From: Candidatus Binatia bacterium
Lineage (GTDB): Bacteria; Desulfobacterota; Binatia; Bin18
Reading direction: 5' to 3'
Length of the DNA: 64,000 nucleotides
Assembly (NCBI GenBank): GCA_951812575.1
Contig: OX638322.1
Location: forward strand, 1,146,850-1,210,849
Shown here: positions 8,905-18,149 of the stretch, piece after piece
How positions within the stretch are numbered: position 1 is the stretch's first letter
Layout: every line of letters begins with the position of its first letter
Notes under the pieces: generated by a model
Database searches by the model: none
The model's input: only the letters and a program-made list of their open reading frames with translations
What the model was told of the DNA's origin: nothing
Translations under genes and position numbers: made by a program

Positions 8905-10554
8905 ATGCCACGCCGCCGTGCCAGGAAAAAATCCCGGTTCAGCCTCCCGCCACCGGAGCCCCTGCCGGATAATGTGTATTGGGTTGAGAGCGACTCGTAT
9001 GACCGGGCGGTCTATGAACAGCTCCGCGCCGCCGCCCCCTCTTTACAGAGCCTTGAAGAGAGCGGGGCACCTCTTCTACCGCATTTTCCTGCGCTCCTGC
9101 GCGACCTCTTTTGCGCACTCTTCAAATATAACGTTGTCTTTTTCAAAACTGACGACGTGCTCCCCAGCGCGGCGGTGAACCGGAAGTTACTCACCGCGCT
9201 GCATACCGGCGAGTTGGCGAACCTGCTGCGAGAGGCCACCATCCTGGATGAAGGGCAGGCCGGACTGGCCACCGTGCTCTTGGGCGAAGGGGCGCTGCGC
9301 GTGCTGAAATCCGAAAAGCCGCTGACCCGGCGCGACTTACTCGATATCTGGAACGTAGAAAAGCAGGAAGCGCTGGTACAGCAGAACATCGACGAAGCCC
9401 GGAATGCAAAAGAACTCGCCGAACAAGCGGGTACTGCGGAGGATATATCACAAGAAGTCACAGAGATGCTCGAACAGACAGCCGAGCGTATGGCCAGCCA
9501 GGCGCGGGCGGAAGACACCCGGCTGCGACGCCTGGCCAAACAGCTCGACCAAGACCTGTCCCAGGTACAGACGGAGACCCACAATCGTTTTCTCAAAGAA
9601 GCGATTGCGGTTGCCCAAAATCTCGATGACGCGACCCAAGAGGCCGAATCCTGGGGGCTGGCCGTTGGGGGTGGCCACCAATCTTCACCTGGCCGCCAGA
9701 TTGAGCTGGGAAAGCGTCTGGCTGGGAACGACAAGCTGAAAAAGCTTGTCAAGATGGTCGGGCGGATGAAGCACCAGGCGCTCGCCCTGCGGCGGAAAAA
9801 CTTTGAACGCACCAATGACGAGGTCTTCGAGGTGGGCATCGGAGCCGAACTCAGCCGCTTGCTCCCTCACGAACTGGTGAGCTTGCAGCATCCCCTGTTA
9901 CGCCAGGACTTTATCCGGCGCTTTGTGGATAATGAACTCTTACAGTACGACCTACGCGGGGTGGAGGCACAGGGCAGAGGCCCACTGATCGTCTGCCTCG
10001 ACGGCAGCTCATCCATGCAGGGAGACAAGGAAGTCTGGGCGAAAGCGCTTACGCTCACGCTGATTGAAATTGCCCGGCGCGAACGGCGCCGGTTTCGGGC
10101 GATTTGTTTCTCGTCCGCGGATGCGCCGCTGTACAGCGTCGATCTCAATACGCGGGTGCGCTATGAAGCGGACATGGACAAGGTTCTGGAGCTGGCCGAA
10201 TACTTCCCCGGCGGTGGAACCGATTTTGAAAAACCTCTCGACGCGGCCTTGGCGTGTATCAAAGAGGAACCGTGTCCCGCATCTGCCCGTCAAGGAAGGA
10301 CACGGTTCCTCTTTCAGGAGTCTCGTTTCCAGCGGAGTGATATTGTGTTTATTACCGACGGCGAATGCCGCGTCCACGCCGACTGGGCCGAACGCTTTGC
10401 CACACAAAAGAACGCCCTCGGCTTCTCGCTCTTCTCCATTCTGATCGACGTTGGCACCAGTTCGCTTGGTTCTCTCACACCTTTCAGCGATAGAATTACG
10501 AGCGTCTCCCAACTGACCAGCGAAGAGGCCAGAGACGTGTTTGTCAAATTGTAG
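8905..10554 (+). CDS. ViaA-like VWA-domain protein with in-frame repeat insertion
   Basis: 549-residue partner of the upstream MoxR/RavA ATPase. The N-terminal half is helical and Glu/Gln-rich. The VWA domain follows, with the metal-ion-dependent adhesion motif D366GSSSMQG and a second strand DIVFITDGE near residue 480. Residues 453-470 (EEPCPASARQGRTRFLF and neighbours) are encoded by a complete palindromic element at 10261-10314, inserted between GTDFEKPLDAALACI and SDIVFITDG, where VWA domains have a surface loop. The frame is preserved because the insert is 54 bp. Likely function: MoxR-assisted assembly or activation of a metalloenzyme. Confidence 0.85.
   Translation: MPRRRARKKSRFSLPPPEPLPDNVYWVESDSYDRAVYEQLRAAAPSLQSLEESGAPLLPHFPALLRDLFCALFKYNVVFFKTDDVLPSAAVNRKLLTALHTGELANLLREATILDEGQAGLATVLLGEGALRVLKSEKPLTRRDLLDIWNVEKQEALVQQNIDEARNAKELAEQAGTAEDISQEVTEMLEQTAERMASQARAEDTRLRRLAKQLDQDLSQVQTETHNRFLKEAIAVAQNLDDATQEAESWGLAVGGGHQSSPGRQIELGKRLAGNDKLKKLVKMVGRMKHQALALRRKNFERTNDEVFEVGIGAELSRLLPHELVSLQHPLLRQDFIRRFVDNELLQYDLRGVEAQGRGPLIVCLDGSSSMQGDKEVWAKALTLTLIEIARRERRRFRAICFSSADAPLYSVDLNTRVRYEADMDKVLELAEYFPGGGTDFEKPLDAALACIKEEPCPASARQGRTRFLFQESRFQRSDIVFITDGECRVHADWAERFATQKNALGFSLFSILIDVGTSSLGSLTPFSDRITSVSQLTSEEARDVFVKL
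10261..10314 (+). repeat. Palindromic element copy 2, inside the VWA gene
   Basis: Perfect 17-bp inverted arms AAAGAGGAACCGTGTCC (10261-10277) and GGACACGGTTCCTCTTT (10298-10314) with a 20-base loop holding GCATCTG. 54 bp in total, exactly 18 codons. Relative to other copies the arm reads GAGGAA rather than GAGTAA, which removes the TAA that would stop translation in this frame. Confidence 0.9.
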
Positions 10555-10576
10555 CAAGAAGAGGGAGTGCTCCTGC

Positions 10577-11773
10577 ATGACTGCCTTGGCTGGACTGCGG
10601 ATTCTTGACCTGACCGACCTCAAAGGCGCCCTGTGCGCCAAACTCTTTGGCGATATGGGGGCGGATGTCATCAAGATCGAGCCACCGGAGGGAGACGCCA
10701 CACGTCGCATCGGTCCCTTTCTCGATGGCAAACCGCATCCCGAGCGGAGCCTGCTGTTTTGGTTCTATAATACCAGCAAACGGGGCATCACCCTCGATCC
10801 GAACCAGCAAGCCGGCCAGGAGTTGGTCAAGCAACTGGCGGCAAAAGCGGACGTACTGGTCGAGTCAGCCGCGCCAGGGACCCTCGCCCGACTCGGCCTG
10901 GGCTATGACGAGTTAAAGCAACTTAACCCCAATCTAGTGCTCACCTCGATTACGCCCTTTGGACAGACCGGGCCCTACCAAGCCTACCGCTCCTCGGACA
11001 TGGTGGCCGAGGCCCTGGGCGGCATGATCTGGACCAATGGGTTTCCCGATGAGCCACCGCTGCACGCTCTGGGCCTGCAAGCCTACCATAGCGCCTCCTT
11101 TTTTGCCGCGATCGGCACGCTGTTGGCCCTGTTGGCGCGGGACAACCTTGGCGAAGGCCAGTGGGTGGACGTCAGCATGCAGGAAGCCGTCGCCGGGGCA
11201 GTCGAACACGTGGCGCCGTTTTATCATCAGGGGCTGGGCATTGAGAGTCGGCGCGGCAGCCTGCACTGGAGTCGCTATTTTCGTGTGGCTCGATGTCGTG
11301 ACGGCTATGTCATGCACTGTTCGTTGGGGGATTGGACCTCGCTGGTCGAATGGGTCAAGGGAGACGGGAAAGCCCAGGACCTTGAAGATGCGCGCTGGGA
11401 AGACCTGACCTATCGAAAAGAGCACGCCGAGCACCTGTTTGATATCCTTGATGACTGGGCCAAAGACTACAGCGTGGCGGAACTCATGGAAGGCGCCCAA
11501 CTCCGACGTATTCCGTACGCCATGGTCCGACCACCCGAAGCCTTGGTGGACGATCCCCAGTTGAACGACCGCGGCTTTTTCTCCCCTATTGAGCATCCAG
11601 AGTTAGGCCGCACGGTGCAATACCCCGGTGGCCCCATCCACTTTACGACAACGCCGTGGCGCATTGCCCGCCGTCCGCCCCTCCTGGGCGAGCACAATAG
11701 CGAGGTATATGGTAGCGAGCTCGGGCTTGAGGCAGATCGCCTCTCAGCCTTGAAGCAGGCCGGCGTAATTTGA
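10577..11773 (+). CDS. CaiB/BaiF family III CoA-transferase (nucleophile absent)
   Basis: 398-residue protein with a clear family III fold: N-terminal LAGLRILDLT, DMGADVIKIEPP, TSITPFGQTGPY and the GEGQWVDVSMQE strand. The residue aligning with the catalytic Asp of formyl-CoA transferase is Y170 (in LQAYHSAS), so the usual acyl-anhydride chemistry looks impossible alone. It could be a heteromer subunit or have another role. ATG 10577 is chosen because GAGGGAG lies 9 bases upstream; the frame itself opens earlier. It follows the VWA gene by 22 bases. It is most similar within the window to the protein at 19773. Confidence 0.8.
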   Translation: MTALAGLRILDLTDLKGALCAKLFGDMGADVIKIEPPEGDATRRIGPFLDGKPHPERSLLFWFYNTSKRGITLDPNQQAGQELVKQLAAKADVLVESAAPGTLARLGLGYDELKQLNPNLVLTSITPFGQTGPYQAYRSSDMVAEALGGMIWTNGFPDEPPLHALGLQAYHSASFFAAIGTLLALLARDNLGEGQWVDVSMQEAVAGAVEHVAPFYHQGLGIESRRGSLHWSRYFRVARCRDGYVMHCSLGDWTSLVEWVKGDGKAQDLEDARWEDLTYRKEHAEHLFDILDDWAKDYSVAELMEGAQLRRIPYAMVRPPEALVDDPQLNDRGFFSPIEHPELGRTVQYPGGPIHFTTTPWRIARRPPLLGEHNSEVYGSELGLEADRLSALKQAGVI

Positions 11774-11889
11774 GCTATAATAGCTCATGATCCGAATTGG
11801 TCCGACCCAATCCGAATATTGAGGGACAGCCCGGTCCTGGGGGATGTAGAGAAGAATCGTCAGTCTGATAGAATCATACTGTTGGTCCT

Positions 11890-11895
11890 TATAAT
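11890..11895 (+). promoter_or_regulatory. Candidate -10 box before purC
   Basis: TATAAT 31 bases before the purC ATG. The -35 region (around 11867) is not a good match to TTGACA. Weak, composition-based call. Confidence 0.35.
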
Positions 11896-11925
11896 AGATT
11901 TGTTCAGGAGAGAGAAAACAGCGTC

Positions 11926-12819
11926 ATGAGCGAGCCCATTATCCTAACAACAAGTGTAGAGAGCCTTCCTCCACCCCGCCGCGGAAAGGTCCGTGATATT
12001 TACGAAACCGACGAACATCTGTTGATCGTCGCAACCGACCGGGTCTCGGCCTTCGATGTCGTGCTGCACGAAGGCATACCGGGCAAGGGACGGATCTTGA
12101 CCCAGGTGTCCCGCTTTTGGTTTGAGCGCCTGTCCGACATCGTGCCGCACCATCTCATTTCGGTTGACGTGGATGCGTTTCCGGCTGTTTTTCAGTCCGC
12201 CCGTGACAGTCTGGCCGGTCGCTCCATGTTGGTCAAAAAAGCGGAACCGCTACCGGTCGAATGTATCGTTCGGGGTTATCTGGCCGGGTCCGGCTGGCAG
12301 GAATATCGTGCCAGTGGAACCGTGTGCAGCATTCCGCTGCCCTCAGGATTACAGGAGAGCGCCCGGTTGCCCGAGCCCATCTTTACCCCCTCAACCAAAG
12401 CCCCGCAGGGCGAGCACGACGAGAATATTGCCTTTGCGGAAGTCGAACGCTTAATTGGCGCGGACCTGGCCGCTCAGGTGCGGGACCTCAGCCTGGCCCT
12501 GTACAAGAACGCCCATGCCTATGCGGAAACCAAAGGCTTCTTCCTGGCGGACACCAAATTCGAGTTCGGCCAGTGCGATGGTCAGCTCATTCTTATTGAT
12601 GAAGCCTTTACGCCGGACTCGTCGCGCTTCTGGCGGACCGAAAACTATCAGCCCGGCAAATCTCAGGACAGCTATGACAAGCAGATTATTCGGAATTATC
12701 TGATTTCCCTGGGTTGGGACCGCAGACCACCCGCTCCGCATTTGCCCCAGGAAATTATCGATCAGGCGGCCTCCCGCTACCAGGAAATCTACGAAAACCT
12801 GACTGCTACAGACGGCTAA
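11926..12819 (+). CDS. purC: Phosphoribosylaminoimidazole-succinocarboxamide synthase
   Basis: 297-residue SAICAR synthetase that joins aspartate to CAIR with ATP in de novo purine synthesis. Signature segments are GKVRDIYE near the start, ATDRVSAFDVVL, VECIVRGYLAGSGW and IDEAFTPDSSRFW. Length and the full set of motifs are normal for the single-domain enzyme. The RBS CAGGAGAGAG precedes ATG 11926. It is not clustered with other pur genes here. Confidence 0.95.
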   Translation: MSEPIILTTSVESLPPPRRGKVRDIYETDEHLLIVATDRVSAFDVVLHEGIPGKGRILTQVSRFWFERLSDIVPHHLISVDVDAFPAVFQSARDSLAGRSMLVKKAEPLPVECIVRGYLAGSGWQEYRASGTVCSIPLPSGLQESARLPEPIFTPSTKAPQGEHDENIAFAEVERLIGADLAAQVRDLSLALYKNAHAYAETKGFFLADTKFEFGQCDGQLILIDEAFTPDSSRFWRTENYQPGKSQDSYDKQIIRNYLISLGWDRRPPAPHLPQEIIDQAASRYQEIYENLTATDG

Positions 12820-12835
12820 ACCCACGAGCATAAGC

Positions 12836-13780
12836 ATGGCATCCGACATCGGCCTCTGGATCGGTTTCACCCTTATTGTTCTCGTCTTGCTGTTCCTGGA
12901 CCTGGGGGTTTTTCATCGTGAAGCGCGTGAAGTGTCGCGCAAGGAGGCCGGTATCTGGAGCACGGTCTGGATCGGCCTCGCCCTGGTTTTTAACGCCTGG
13001 ATTTATTATACCAGCGGCTCGGAGCCGGCCCTGGAATTTCTGGCTGGCTATTTGATCGAAAAATCGCTCAGCGTGGACAACATCTTTGTCTTCTTGCTGA
13101 TCTTCTCCTATTTTTCCGTTCCCCTGGCCTATCAGCACCGTATTCTGTTCTGGGGAATTCTCGGCGCGCTTATCATGCGCGGGATTTTCATTGCCCTCGG
13201 CGCAACGCTGCTGCATTATTTTCACTGGGTCATGTATCTCTTTGGCGCTTTCCTGGTCTTCACCGGAATCAAGCTGGCCATCTCCGAGGAGACCGAATCC
13301 GACCCCGAGGACAATCCCGCAATTCGACTCCTGCGGCGGGTGCTGCCGGTCACGGACAAATACGAAGGCCAACACTTCTTCGTCCGGCATCAGGGGAAGC
13401 TCTTTGCCACCCCCCTCTTGGTCGTCCTCGTTTCCGTAGAAAGCACGGACTTGGTCTTTGCGATCGACTCGATTCCGGCCATTTTTGCCGTCACCGACGA
13501 CCCTTTCATCGTCTACACCTCAAACGTCTTTGCCATTCTGGGCCTGCGCGCCCTCTACTTCCTGGTTGCCGGCGTGCTCGATCTGTTCGTCTATCTGCGC
13601 ATCGGCCTGGGCGTGGTGCTGGGCTTTGTTGGCGTCAAAATGCTCCTGGTTGACGTATATCCCATCCCGATTGGTCTCTCCCTGGGCGTGATCGCCCTGG
13701 TCCTGACCGTCACGATCGTCGCCTCACTACTCTTTCCGCCCACCGAGTCGGCCAAGGAAGATATTTCCGAGGCGGTGTAG
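12836..13780 (+). CDS. TerC/Alx-family membrane protein
   Basis: 314-residue integral membrane protein with about nine hydrophobic segments. Family marks are the first-helix aspartate (LLFLDLGVFHR), SLSVDNIFVFLLIF and ESTDLVFAIDSIPAIFAVT. TerC/Alx proteins are implicated in manganese export and tellurite resistance. It lies 16 bases after purC and 8 bases before a CoA-transferase gene, so it may be co-transcribed. No manganese riboswitch-like leader is seen because purC is directly upstream. Confidence 0.9.
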   Translation: MASDIGLWIGFTLIVLVLLFLDLGVFHREAREVSRKEAGIWSTVWIGLALVFNAWIYYTSGSEPALEFLAGYLIEKSLSVDNIFVFLLIFSYFSVPLAYQHRILFWGILGALIMRGIFIALGATLLHYFHWVMYLFGAFLVFTGIKLAISEETESDPEDNPAIRLLRRVLPVTDKYEGQHFFVRHQGKLFATPLLVVLVSVESTDLVFAIDSIPAIFAVTDDPFIVYTSNVFAILGLRALYFLVAGVLDLFVYLRIGLGVVLGFVGVKMLLVDVYPIPIGLSLGVIALVLTVTIVASLLFPPTESAKEDISEAV

Positions 13781-13788
13781 GTTGCCCT

Positions 13789-15030
13789 ATGACCTCCCAA
13801 GGCCGGCGCGCGCTCGAAGGCATCCGCATTCTTGATTTCACCTGGGTGGTCGCCGGGCCGGTCGCGGTACGTATCCTGGCCGACCAGGGTGCCGAGATCA
13901 TTAAAATCGAGCGGCGCGATACGCTTGATCTGGGGACGCGGCGCGGCGGCTTTTCCGGCAATCTGCACCGGGGCAAGGAGAGTACGGTTATCAATATGGC
14001 CGACCCGCGTGGGATTGCCATCGCTCAACAGCTCGCGGCCATATCGGATGTCGTGATCGATAATTTCAGCGCGCGGGTCATGCGCAACTGGGGGCTCGAC
14101 TATGACAGCCTCAAAAAAATCAAGCCCGATATCATTGCGGTCTCCATGTCCGGCTTCGGGCATACCGGGCCGCACAAGGATTATGTCAGCTATGGGCCGA
14201 CGCTCCAGGCTTTGTCCGGCTATACGCTCCAGATGCGTCATCCCGGTCACGAGCCGGCCGGCTGGGGCTATTCGTATGCGGACATGACTGGCGGCTATAG
14301 CGGTGCGCTGGCCGTATTGATGGCTCTGTGGCATCGCAAACAAACCGGCCAGGGGCAATTCGTTGACCTCGCGCAGTTTGAGGCGATTTCCAGCCTGGTC
14401 GGACCGGGCCTGCTCGACATTCTGAATAATCAGACACAAAGTCAGCCGGTCGGCAGTCGTTCCCAGGAAGCGCCGGCGGCACCGCACGGAGTGTATCGCT
14501 GCAAAGGTGACGACCGCTGGTGCGCGATTGCCGTCTTCACCGACGCAGAATGGCAGAGTCTGTGCCGTGTCTTGGGGCAGCCGGCCTGGACGCACGAGGC
14601 GCGCTTTGCCAGCCTTGCAGACCGTCTCCAACATCAAGACGCTTTGGACGAATACATTGAATCCTGGACACAACAGCATACGGCCGAAGAAGTCATGGCC
14701 CGCCTGCAGGAAGCCGGTATCGCCGCCGGCGTGGTTGCCAACGGGGAGGATCTGGACCGCGACCCGCAACTGAGAGCGCGGGGCTATTGGGCGCAGTTGC
14801 CGGCCCAGGAAAACGGGAAGACGGAGGATGTCGTCCTTGACGGGCCGCCATTCAAGCTCTCGAAGACACCAGGCTATGTAGCCACCCCGGGCCCGCTCCT
14901 GGGCGAGCATACGGATAGCGTGCTACGCCGCCTGCTCAACTATTCTGACCAGCAGATCGCTCAGCTCAAAGCAGAGCGCGTCATAGCTTCGCACGCCGAG
15001 ATTCATGCCGAGCGGTCGGCGCGGGATTAG
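13789..15030 (+). CDS. CaiB/BaiF family III CoA-transferase (nucleophile present)
   Basis: 413-residue CoA-transferase with the catalytic aspartate at D165 (SYADMTGGYSG), the position of the formyl-CoA transferase nucleophile. Other marks are LADQGAEIIKIER, SMSGFGHTGPH and TGQGQFVDLAQFE. It would move CoA between carboxylic acids without ATP; the substrates are unknown. It is closest in sequence within the window to the protein at 21001. An alpha/beta hydrolase gene follows 9 bases downstream, which suggests a shared catabolic role. Confidence 0.85.
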   Translation: MTSQGRRALEGIRILDFTWVVAGPVAVRILADQGAEIIKIERRDTLDLGTRRGGFSGNLHRGKESTVINMADPRGIAIAQQLAAISDVVIDNFSARVMRNWGLDYDSLKKIKPDIIAVSMSGFGHTGPHKDYVSYGPTLQALSGYTLQMRHPGHEPAGWGYSYADMTGGYSGALAVLMALWHRKQTGQGQFVDLAQFEAISSLVGPGLLDILNNQTQSQPVGSRSQEAPAAPHGVYRCKGDDRWCAIAVFTDAEWQSLCRVLGQPAWTHEARFASLADRLQHQDALDEYIESWTQQHTAEEVMARLQEAGIAAGVVANGEDLDRDPQLRARGYWAQLPAQENGKTEDVVLDGPPFKLSKTPGYVATPGPLLGEHTDSVLRRLLNYSDQQIAQLKAERVIASHAEIHAERSARD

Positions 15031-15039
15031 GGAGACACA

Positions 15040-15822
15040 ATGCCGTTTGCCTCAGTCAATGGGATTGAACTGTATTATGAAACCCACGGAACGGGGCCAG
15101 CCCTGGTGTTAGCCCACGGCGGAGGAGGGAGTCACCTCAGTTGGTGGCAGCAAGTTCCGGTGCTCTCCAAAACGTATCAGGTTGTCACCTTTGACCATCG
15201 GAGCTTCGGCTATTCCCGCGATGTGGTCGCTGGCCCGGGCCCGCAGGCGTTTGTTGAGGATTTGACTGGCTTACTCGATCATCTTGGGATTCAGAGGGTG
15301 GCCCTTGTGGGGCAATCCATGGGCGGCTGGACGGTATGCGGCTTTGCCGCGGCCTATCCTGAACGTACCAACACGCTTATTTTGTGCGACACTACCGCAG
15401 GTATTGAAACGCCGGAGATCGATCAAACGCGCGCCAGCCTACGTGAACGCGCACAGGGCAATCTGGCCCAACTTCTCACCAGCGCGTACGCCATGTCTTT
15501 TCCTGAGCGGGAACCAGCGCTGTGTTTTCTCTACCAGCAGATCTCAGCTCTGAATCAGCACATTTCTCCTAATCTCGTTCCAACGCTGATGAACTTGCAC
15601 ACCAACGTAGCGCCCATTGTTGAGCACAGAATTCCCACCTTGCTCGTGGTTGGAGAAGAAGATGTATTGGCTCCGCCGCCCGCCATGCAAAGCATTACGA
15701 CCCGTATTCCGCAGGCACGTTTTGTGACGGTACCCAAGGCCGGCCATTCCGCGTATTTTGAGCAACCGGCGGTTTTTAACCGTTTGGTGGACGAGTTTGT
15801 GCAAGAACACCGGTCGTCGTGA
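15040..15822 (+). CDS. Alpha/beta-hydrolase
   Basis: 260-residue alpha/beta-hydrolase. Oxyanion region AHGGGGSHLSWW, nucleophile elbow GQSMGG with S93, acid residue in the VVGEEDVLAPP segment and catalytic His in KAGHSAYFEQP. No signal peptide, so cytoplasmic. Comparable to ester, lactone or C-C hydrolases of catabolic clusters. GGGAGAC before the ATG is a plausible RBS, and the 9-base gap to the CoA-transferase stop implies one transcript. Confidence 0.85.
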   Translation: MPFASVNGIELYYETHGTGPALVLAHGGGGSHLSWWQQVPVLSKTYQVVTFDHRSFGYSRDVVAGPGPQAFVEDLTGLLDHLGIQRVALVGQSMGGWTVCGFAAAYPERTNTLILCDTTAGIETPEIDQTRASLRERAQGNLAQLLTSAYAMSFPEREPALCFLYQQISALNQHISPNLVPTLMNLHTNVAPIVEHRIPTLLVVGEEDVLAPPPAMQSITTRIPQARFVTVPKAGHSAYFEQPAVFNRLVDEFVQEHRSS

Positions 15823-15875
15823 CCCGGAGGCACTGAAGTCGCCCACATTGATTCATGGACCGAAGCTGGCATATT

Positions 15876-16910
15876 TCAGCCAGCCGCCGGCAACTCCCAA
15901 TGGCGCTGCTGTACGGCCCGGACGTTGGTGAGCAGCCCCTGGCGTTCATAGGCGGGGAGCGGGTGGTCGAGCCGGCCGCCGGCCATTTCGTCCAGAACGT
16001 GGATCACTGAGGTTTCCAACCCTTCCAGATCGTAGCCACCTTCGAGAAGGGCGACACAGCGGCCCTGGGCCTGATCCCGTGCCACGCGCAGGAGGATACG
16101 TGCCAGGGCAGTAAAGCCCTCTGCCGTGACGGTCAGACCACCGAGGGGGTCACGGGCGTGGGCGTCAAAGCCGGCCGAGATCAACACGAACTCGGGCTGA
16201 AACTGGCGACAAATGGGATCGATCACCTCTTCAAAGAGCGGCACGATGGCGGCATCTCCCCAGCCGGCGCTGAGCGGCAGGTTGACGGTATAGCCCTCGC
16301 CGCTGCCTTGGCCGGCTTCTTCGGCGGCCCCTGTGCCGGGGTAGTACGGGTATTGATGGGTCGAGAGATACAGCACACCAGGGTCGTCGTAGAAACTGTG
16401 CTGAGTGCCATTGCCGTGGTGCAGGTCCCAATCCATCACCAGAATCCGGCTCAGCCCAAATCGTTCCCGCAGATACTGCGCCCCAACGGCAACGCTGTTG
16501 AAGAGACAAAAGCCCATGGCTCGGTTGCGTTCGGCGTGATGACCGGGCGGTCGCACCAGGGCAAAGCCGTTATCCACCTCGCCCTCCATGACCGCATCCA
16601 GAAGAGTCAACAGACCGCCCGTGGCGAGGAGGGCCGTCTCATATGACTGTGCGGATACCCGCGTATCCGCGTCAAAGGCCGCTGCTTCAAGACCGGCAGA
16701 GGCAGCGACCTGGCCAATTAGGCTGGTGTCGTGGACCAAAGCGATCTCCTCATGCGTCGCCCGTCTGGGCTCAAACCGCTTCAACCCGTCGCGCTCATAG
16801 GACGCGAAGCGACTGAGTAGGGTACCGATCCGCTCCGCCCGTTCCGGATGTCCCGGACCAGGGTTGTGGTCCTGATAACGTGCGTCCAGCACGATGCCTG
16901 TCTGTAACAT
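15876..16910 (-). CDS. Histone-deacetylase-family hydrolase
   Basis: 344-residue member of the HDAC/acetylpolyamine amidohydrolase family. Zinc ligands are expected at D162 and H164 (MDWDLHHGNGTQ) and D249 (SAGFDAH); the tandem His pair H124/H125 (RPPGHHAE) provides the catalytic base. Bacterial members deacetylate polyamines or small acyl compounds; the substrate is unknown here. It is transcribed divergently from tatA. ATG 16910 has a GGAGCG RBS-like stretch. Confidence 0.9.
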   Translation of the reverse strand: MLQTGIVLDARYQDHNPGPGHPERAERIGTLLSRFASYERDGLKRFEPRRATHEEIALVHDTSLIGQVAASAGLEAAAFDADTRVSAQSYETALLATGGLLTLLDAVMEGEVDNGFALVRPPGHHAERNRAMGFCLFNSVAVGAQYLRERFGLSRILVMDWDLHHGNGTQHSFYDDPGVLYLSTHQYPYYPGTGAAEEAGQGSGEGYTVNLPLSAGWGDAAIVPLFEEVIDPICRQFQPEFVLISAGFDAHARDPLGGLTVTAEGFTALARILLRVARDQAQGRCVALLEGGYDLEGLETSVIHVLDEMAGGRLDHPLPAYERQGLLTNVRAVQQRHWELPAAG

Positions 16911-16992
16911 TGATCGCTCCTTACCGGGCCTGAAGAGTATTCCCCTACCGTACCCTGGCCATAACTTGCGCCGGTTTTTCGATTATACTACG

Positions 16993-17044
16993 AAGAGTAA
17001 ACGTGTCCTCCACTAGACATACGATGCTGGACACGTTTACTCTT
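16993..17044. repeat. Palindromic element copy 3, upstream of tatA
   Basis: Perfect 16-bp arms AAGAGTAAACGTGTCC (16993-17008) and GGACACGTTTACTCTT (17029-17044) with a 20-base loop. It lies between the HDAC-like gene and tatA, just downstream of a TATACT (16984-16989) that could be a -10 box, and 20 bases before the tatA ATG. It would therefore be in the tatA 5' leader. Confidence 0.9.
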
Positions 17045-17064
17045 TTGTAACCCGAGAGGCAAAT

Positions 17065-17367
17065 ATGTTTGGAATCGGGATGCCGGAATTGGTGGTGATT
17101 ATGGTCGTAGCGCTGATCGTCCTCGGCCCAAAGCGCCTGCCCGAAGCGGCGCGCGGTTTGGGCAAAGCCTTTGCCGAGTTGCGCCGGGCAACGAGTGGGA
17201 TCACGGAAGAGCTCGATAATGCCCAGATCATGCTGGACGAAGAAGTTCGTGCCGCCGAGCGCAACGCACGGACCAGCTCTTCAGCCATGACGCCCTCTAC
17301 CTCTTCCGCCTCGCCCCAGTCTTCGGAAACGCCAGAAAAGAAAGAGAGCACCGGAGGGGACAACTAG
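17065..17367 (+). CDS. tatA: Twin-arginine translocase TatA/TatB-type subunit
   Basis: 100-residue single-span protein. The N-terminal membrane helix begins FGIGMPELVVIMVVALIVLGP and is followed by the amphipathic helix (KRLPEAARGLGKAFAELRRA) and a Ser/Thr/Glu-rich tail. It forms the Tat pore with TatC for folded-protein export. FGIGMPEL with G-P-K-R-L-P fits TatA or TatB; a single gene suggests a TatAC-type system, or a second subunit gene elsewhere. RBS GAGAGG lies upstream. Confidence 0.9.
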   Translation: MFGIGMPELVVIMVVALIVLGPKRLPEAARGLGKAFAELRRATSGITEELDNAQIMLDEEVRAAERNARTSSSAMTPSTSSASPQSSETPEKKESTGGDN

Positions 17368-17370
17368 GAC

Positions 17371-18138
17371 ATGGTCTATGATGACCGGTCCATGCCGCTC
17401 ACCGGCCATCTGGATGAGTTGCGCAGCCGTCTCATTCGGTCCTTGCTCGCCATCTTCATTGTCTTTCTCCCGGCCTATTTCTTTGCCAATGTGCTGTTTG
17501 ATTTTCTCGCTCAGCCCCTCCACCACATCACGACCGACCCCCATTCGCTGATTGGCACCAGCCCGACCGAGGCGTTCTTTACGAAAATCAAGGTCGCTTT
17601 TATTGCGGCACTCTTTGGCGCCAGTCCCGCTATTTTCTACCAGCTCTGGCAGTTCGTTGCGCCAGGCTTATACCCGCAGGAACGCCGTTACGTCTGGCCG
17701 TTTGTCATATTCTGTTCATTTTTCTTCGTGCTGGGGGCCGGCTTTTGTTATACCGTCGTCCTGCCGATTGCGTATGCGTTTTTTCTGGGGGAGTTCCGCA
17801 GCATCGGGGTACAGGCAACCTTAAAGATCAGCGAGTATCTGACCTTCACGGCCAGAACGCTGCTCGCCTTTGGGGTCACGTTTGAACTGCCCGTCTTCGC
17901 CTTTTTCTTCGCACGCGTGGGGCTCATCACCCACCAGACCCTCATTGGCGCCTTCCGTTATGCCGCGGTCGGTGTCTTTATCCTGGCCGCCGTCCTCACC
18001 CCACCCGACGCCATCTCCCAAATGCTCCTCGCCGGCCCGCTGCTCCTGCTGTATGTGCTCAGTATCGGGGTAGCCTACGTGTTTGGGAGAAAGGAAGAGG
18101 CAAGTGAGGGGACGGAGGTGGAGAATGAGGACGAGTAG
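17371..18138 (+). CDS. tatC: Twin-arginine translocase TatC
   Basis: 255-residue polytopic protein with six membrane helices, the receptor of twin-arginine signal peptides. Conserved N-terminal LTGHLDELRSRL, then SPTEAFFTKIKVAF and the loop ending ITPPDAISQ-like (LTPPDAISQM). Starts 3 bases after the tatA stop, with GGAGGGG as RBS inside the end of tatA, so the two are translationally linked. Confidence 0.95.
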   Translation: MVYDDRSMPLTGHLDELRSRLIRSLLAIFIVFLPAYFFANVLFDFLAQPLHHITTDPHSLIGTSPTEAFFTKIKVAFIAALFGASPAIFYQLWQFVAPGLYPQERRYVWPFVIFCSFFFVLGAGFCYTVVLPIAYAFFLGEFRSIGVQATLKISEYLTFTARTLLAFGVTFELPVFAFFFARVGLITHQTLIGAFRYAAVGVFILAAVLTPPDAISQMLLAGPLLLLYVLSIGVAYVFGRKEEASEGTEVENEDE

Positions 18139-18149
18139 GGGAAAAAACC

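Noticed and set aside
13591..14910. Minus-strand frame of 439 codons opposite the CoA-transferase at 13789
   Set aside because: The plus strand has all CaiB/BaiF motifs; the minus frame spans two genes and has no family marks.
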